Assembly (NCBI GenBank): GCA_007130045.1
Contig: SLTG01000040.1
Location: forward strand, 1-35,890
Direction of reading: 5' to 3'
DNA length: 35,890 bases
Source: Opitutales bacterium
Lineage (GTDB): Bacteria; Verrucomicrobiota; Verrucomicrobiia; Opitutales; T3Sed10-336
Part shown: piece by piece, positions 34,946 to 35,890 of the stretch
How the letters are laid out: every line of letters begins with the position of its first letter
How positions within the stretch are numbered: the first letter of the stretch is position 1
Translations under genes and position numbers: made by a program
Notes under the pieces: generated by a model
Told to the model about the DNA's origin: nothing
What the model saw: the letters and a program-made list of their open reading frames with translations, nothing else
The model's database searches: none

Positions 34946-35291
34946 GTCAAATAGGAGTTGTCGAATTGGTGTTTATGCCTATAAGCCCACGGCTATCAGC
35001 TCCGTCATGACGGTCGCGAATCACAAAAAAGCATTCATTGAATAAAAATCATGAATGAACATATCCGTCGGCTTGAGTCTAAAATCTATCAGCCGTCTGA
35101 GCAAAAGCAAGCCTAACATTGAATATTTCCCTCCTCGGAGAAATCCGCGGGTCGGACAAACGGCAGGTGTGCGCAAATCTATGACTATTAATTTTTTGCG
35201 TTGCGGACAATCTTGGAGCATTTCGTGAGCAGATCGATCTTGCCGTTCCGTGATTAGGAAAACTCCGAAAATCCAGCCCTTTTCCGTTCTC
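34946..35291. other. Region without a recognisable gene
   Basis: No frame here has recognisable protein features, and base composition is lower in G+C than in the flanking operons. It contains a terminator-like hairpin for minus-strand transcripts, listed separately. Confidence 0.5.
35032..35057 (-). terminator. Weak intrinsic terminator-like hairpin
   Basis: Read on the minus strand, CATTCAT and ATGAATG form a 7-bp stem around a 12-nt loop, followed after one base by TTTTTT (35025-35030). The stem is AT-rich and so only weakly stable. It could end transcripts from the degraded reading frame upstream and shield the pseudopilin gene. Confidence 0.35.
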
Positions 35292-35633
35292 CTACACGAA
35301 ATTGCCCTTGGCCTGAAACGCGGGGACGACCTTGAACCAACCCCGGCAAACGTCACGGTAACGCTGCGAGTGCGCCAAGTTTAAGGACAAATTTTCATGA
35401 AGCCCAAAATTCTCAGCATTTCTGAAGAGATTCGAAGAGTCTACCCTGATATTCACGCCCGGGGGAGCGCGGTTGGTCACTGATTCAATACAACCAATGG
35501 CGACCTGCCTTTTGAGTTCCTCATAAATGCCTTCGTCATCGCACCGGCCCTCGTAAAAGCGACCGACTTTCCTGGCGGAGTCAGGTTTGCTGGTGAGTAC
35601 GACCTTGTGACTCGCAAGCCCGATTCTCTCCGT
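35292..35633 (-). pseudogene. Open frame without a start, probable gene remnant
   Basis: The minus strand is open for 113 codons, ending at TAG 35292-35294. The only usual start inside is a GTG at 35480. The sequence (for example KPDSARKVGRFYEGRCDDEG, then SLNLAHSQRYRDVCRGWF) looks protein-like in composition. It is bounded upstream by TGA (35634-35636), beyond which the same frame continues as EGSIAVGSL, so a nonsense mutation is possible. The family is not recognised. It may be a decayed gene or a chance open frame. Confidence 0.35.
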
Positions 35634-35801
35634 TCAAAGAGATCCAACAGCAATGGAGCCTTCCGCTGCTTATGGTATGCTTTTTAACGAAGAGAAAACG
35701 TCCTTTCGCGTACAATGAACCGCGTCGCCAACGTTGCGCAGAGTAGCTAACCTTCAAGCAGAGGAGGAAGGGCAAAATCCCAAACTCTGTTAAAATTTAA
35801 G

Positions 35802-35867
35802 GGTGGTTTCCCCTTGTTCGGTCAAGTATGACCGGATCTTGGAAGAAACAACAAAAAGGAAACCACC
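35802..35867 (+). promoter_or_regulatory. Nested hairpins overlapping a ribosome binding site
   Basis: GGTGGTTTCC (35802-35811) pairs perfectly with GGAAACCACC (35858-35867). Inside lies a second stem, CGGTCA-AGTA-TGACCG (35819-35834). The AAAGGA ribosome binding site (35855-35860) of the gene beginning at 35869 is partly inside the 3' arm. A -10-like TAAAAT (35791-35796) sits just before the structure. Confidence 0.5.
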
Positions 35868-35868
35868 G

Positions 35869-35890
35869 TTGAAAACAGATACCTACAAGA
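35869..35890 (+). CDS. Start of a gene cut by the window edge
   Basis: Seven codons (TTG start, then KTDTYK) preceded by AAAGGA at a spacing of 8 bp. Too short to identify. A transposase is one possibility, given the hairpin directly in front and the accessory surroundings, but nothing in these codons proves it. Confidence 0.35.

Noticed and set aside
1-35890. CRISPR arrays, tRNA and rRNA genes
   Set aside because: No regularly spaced repeats, cloverleaf-like segments or conserved rRNA sequence were recognised on either strand.

Overview
The window looks like chromosomal DNA of an aerobic, GC-rich bacterium of the Planctomycetota-Verrucomicrobiota group, more likely a verrucomicrobium. This rests on three things seen here: a bacterial microcompartment (BMC) locus with the gene content of the 'PVM' (Planctomycetes-Verrucomicrobia) type, a prepilin-like protein with a C-terminal H-X9-DG motif, and HtrA/PDZ proteins of the kind common in that group. 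The taxonomic assignment is inference. Few genes have a clear Shine-Dalgarno sequence (coxD and the third BMC-H gene do), so several starts were chosen by homology.

Layout. 0.3-15.3 kb holds mostly housekeeping and regulatory genes: an ABC-F ATPase, convergent valyl-tRNA synthetase, glnD (bifunctional PII uridylyltransferase), a soluble two-GAF histidine kinase, a DUF6624-like protein, a guanine-deaminase-like enzyme, and a pair of secreted HtrA-type proteins. The first HtrA protein has a full catalytic triad and the second has lost its nucleophile. 15.2-21.0 kb is a respiratory block: an azurin-like copper lipoprotein divergent from a caa3-type cytochrome c oxidase operon (coxB with fused cytochrome c, coxA, coxC, coxD) and a CtaG-type assembly protein. 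21.1-25.3 kb holds a YmdB-type metallophosphoesterase, an acetolactate synthase large subunit, a small membrane-anchored NTF2-like protein and a Xer-type tyrosine recombinase.

25.4-34.0 kb is the highlight: a DeoR regulator divergent from a BMC operon, pduL - BMC-H - BMC-H - acyl kinase (AckA family) - BMC-H - BMC-P - CoA-acylating aldehyde dehydrogenase - BMC-P - BMC-P - class II aldolase, followed after 231 bp by a malate/lactate dehydrogenase. By analogy with the characterised planctomycete organelle, the aldolase would split a deoxy-sugar 1-phosphate (fuculose- or rhamnulose-1-phosphate) into DHAP and lactaldehyde. The aldehyde dehydrogenase would make lactyl-CoA, PduL lactyl-phosphate and the kinase lactate plus ATP, inside a protein shell built from three hexamer and three pentamer proteins. 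The system is a known type. Less ordinary are the kinase active site, the Arg at the specificity position of the dehydrogenase, the EutT-like N-terminal peptide on the aldolase, the three different hexamer pore loops, and phased T-tracts in front of the operon.

34.0-35.9 kb is a poorer accessory region: one pseudopilin-like gene, a degraded minus-strand reading frame, and at the right edge the first codons of a gene whose ribosome binding site lies inside a hairpin. No tRNA, rRNA, CRISPR array or complete insertion sequence was seen.
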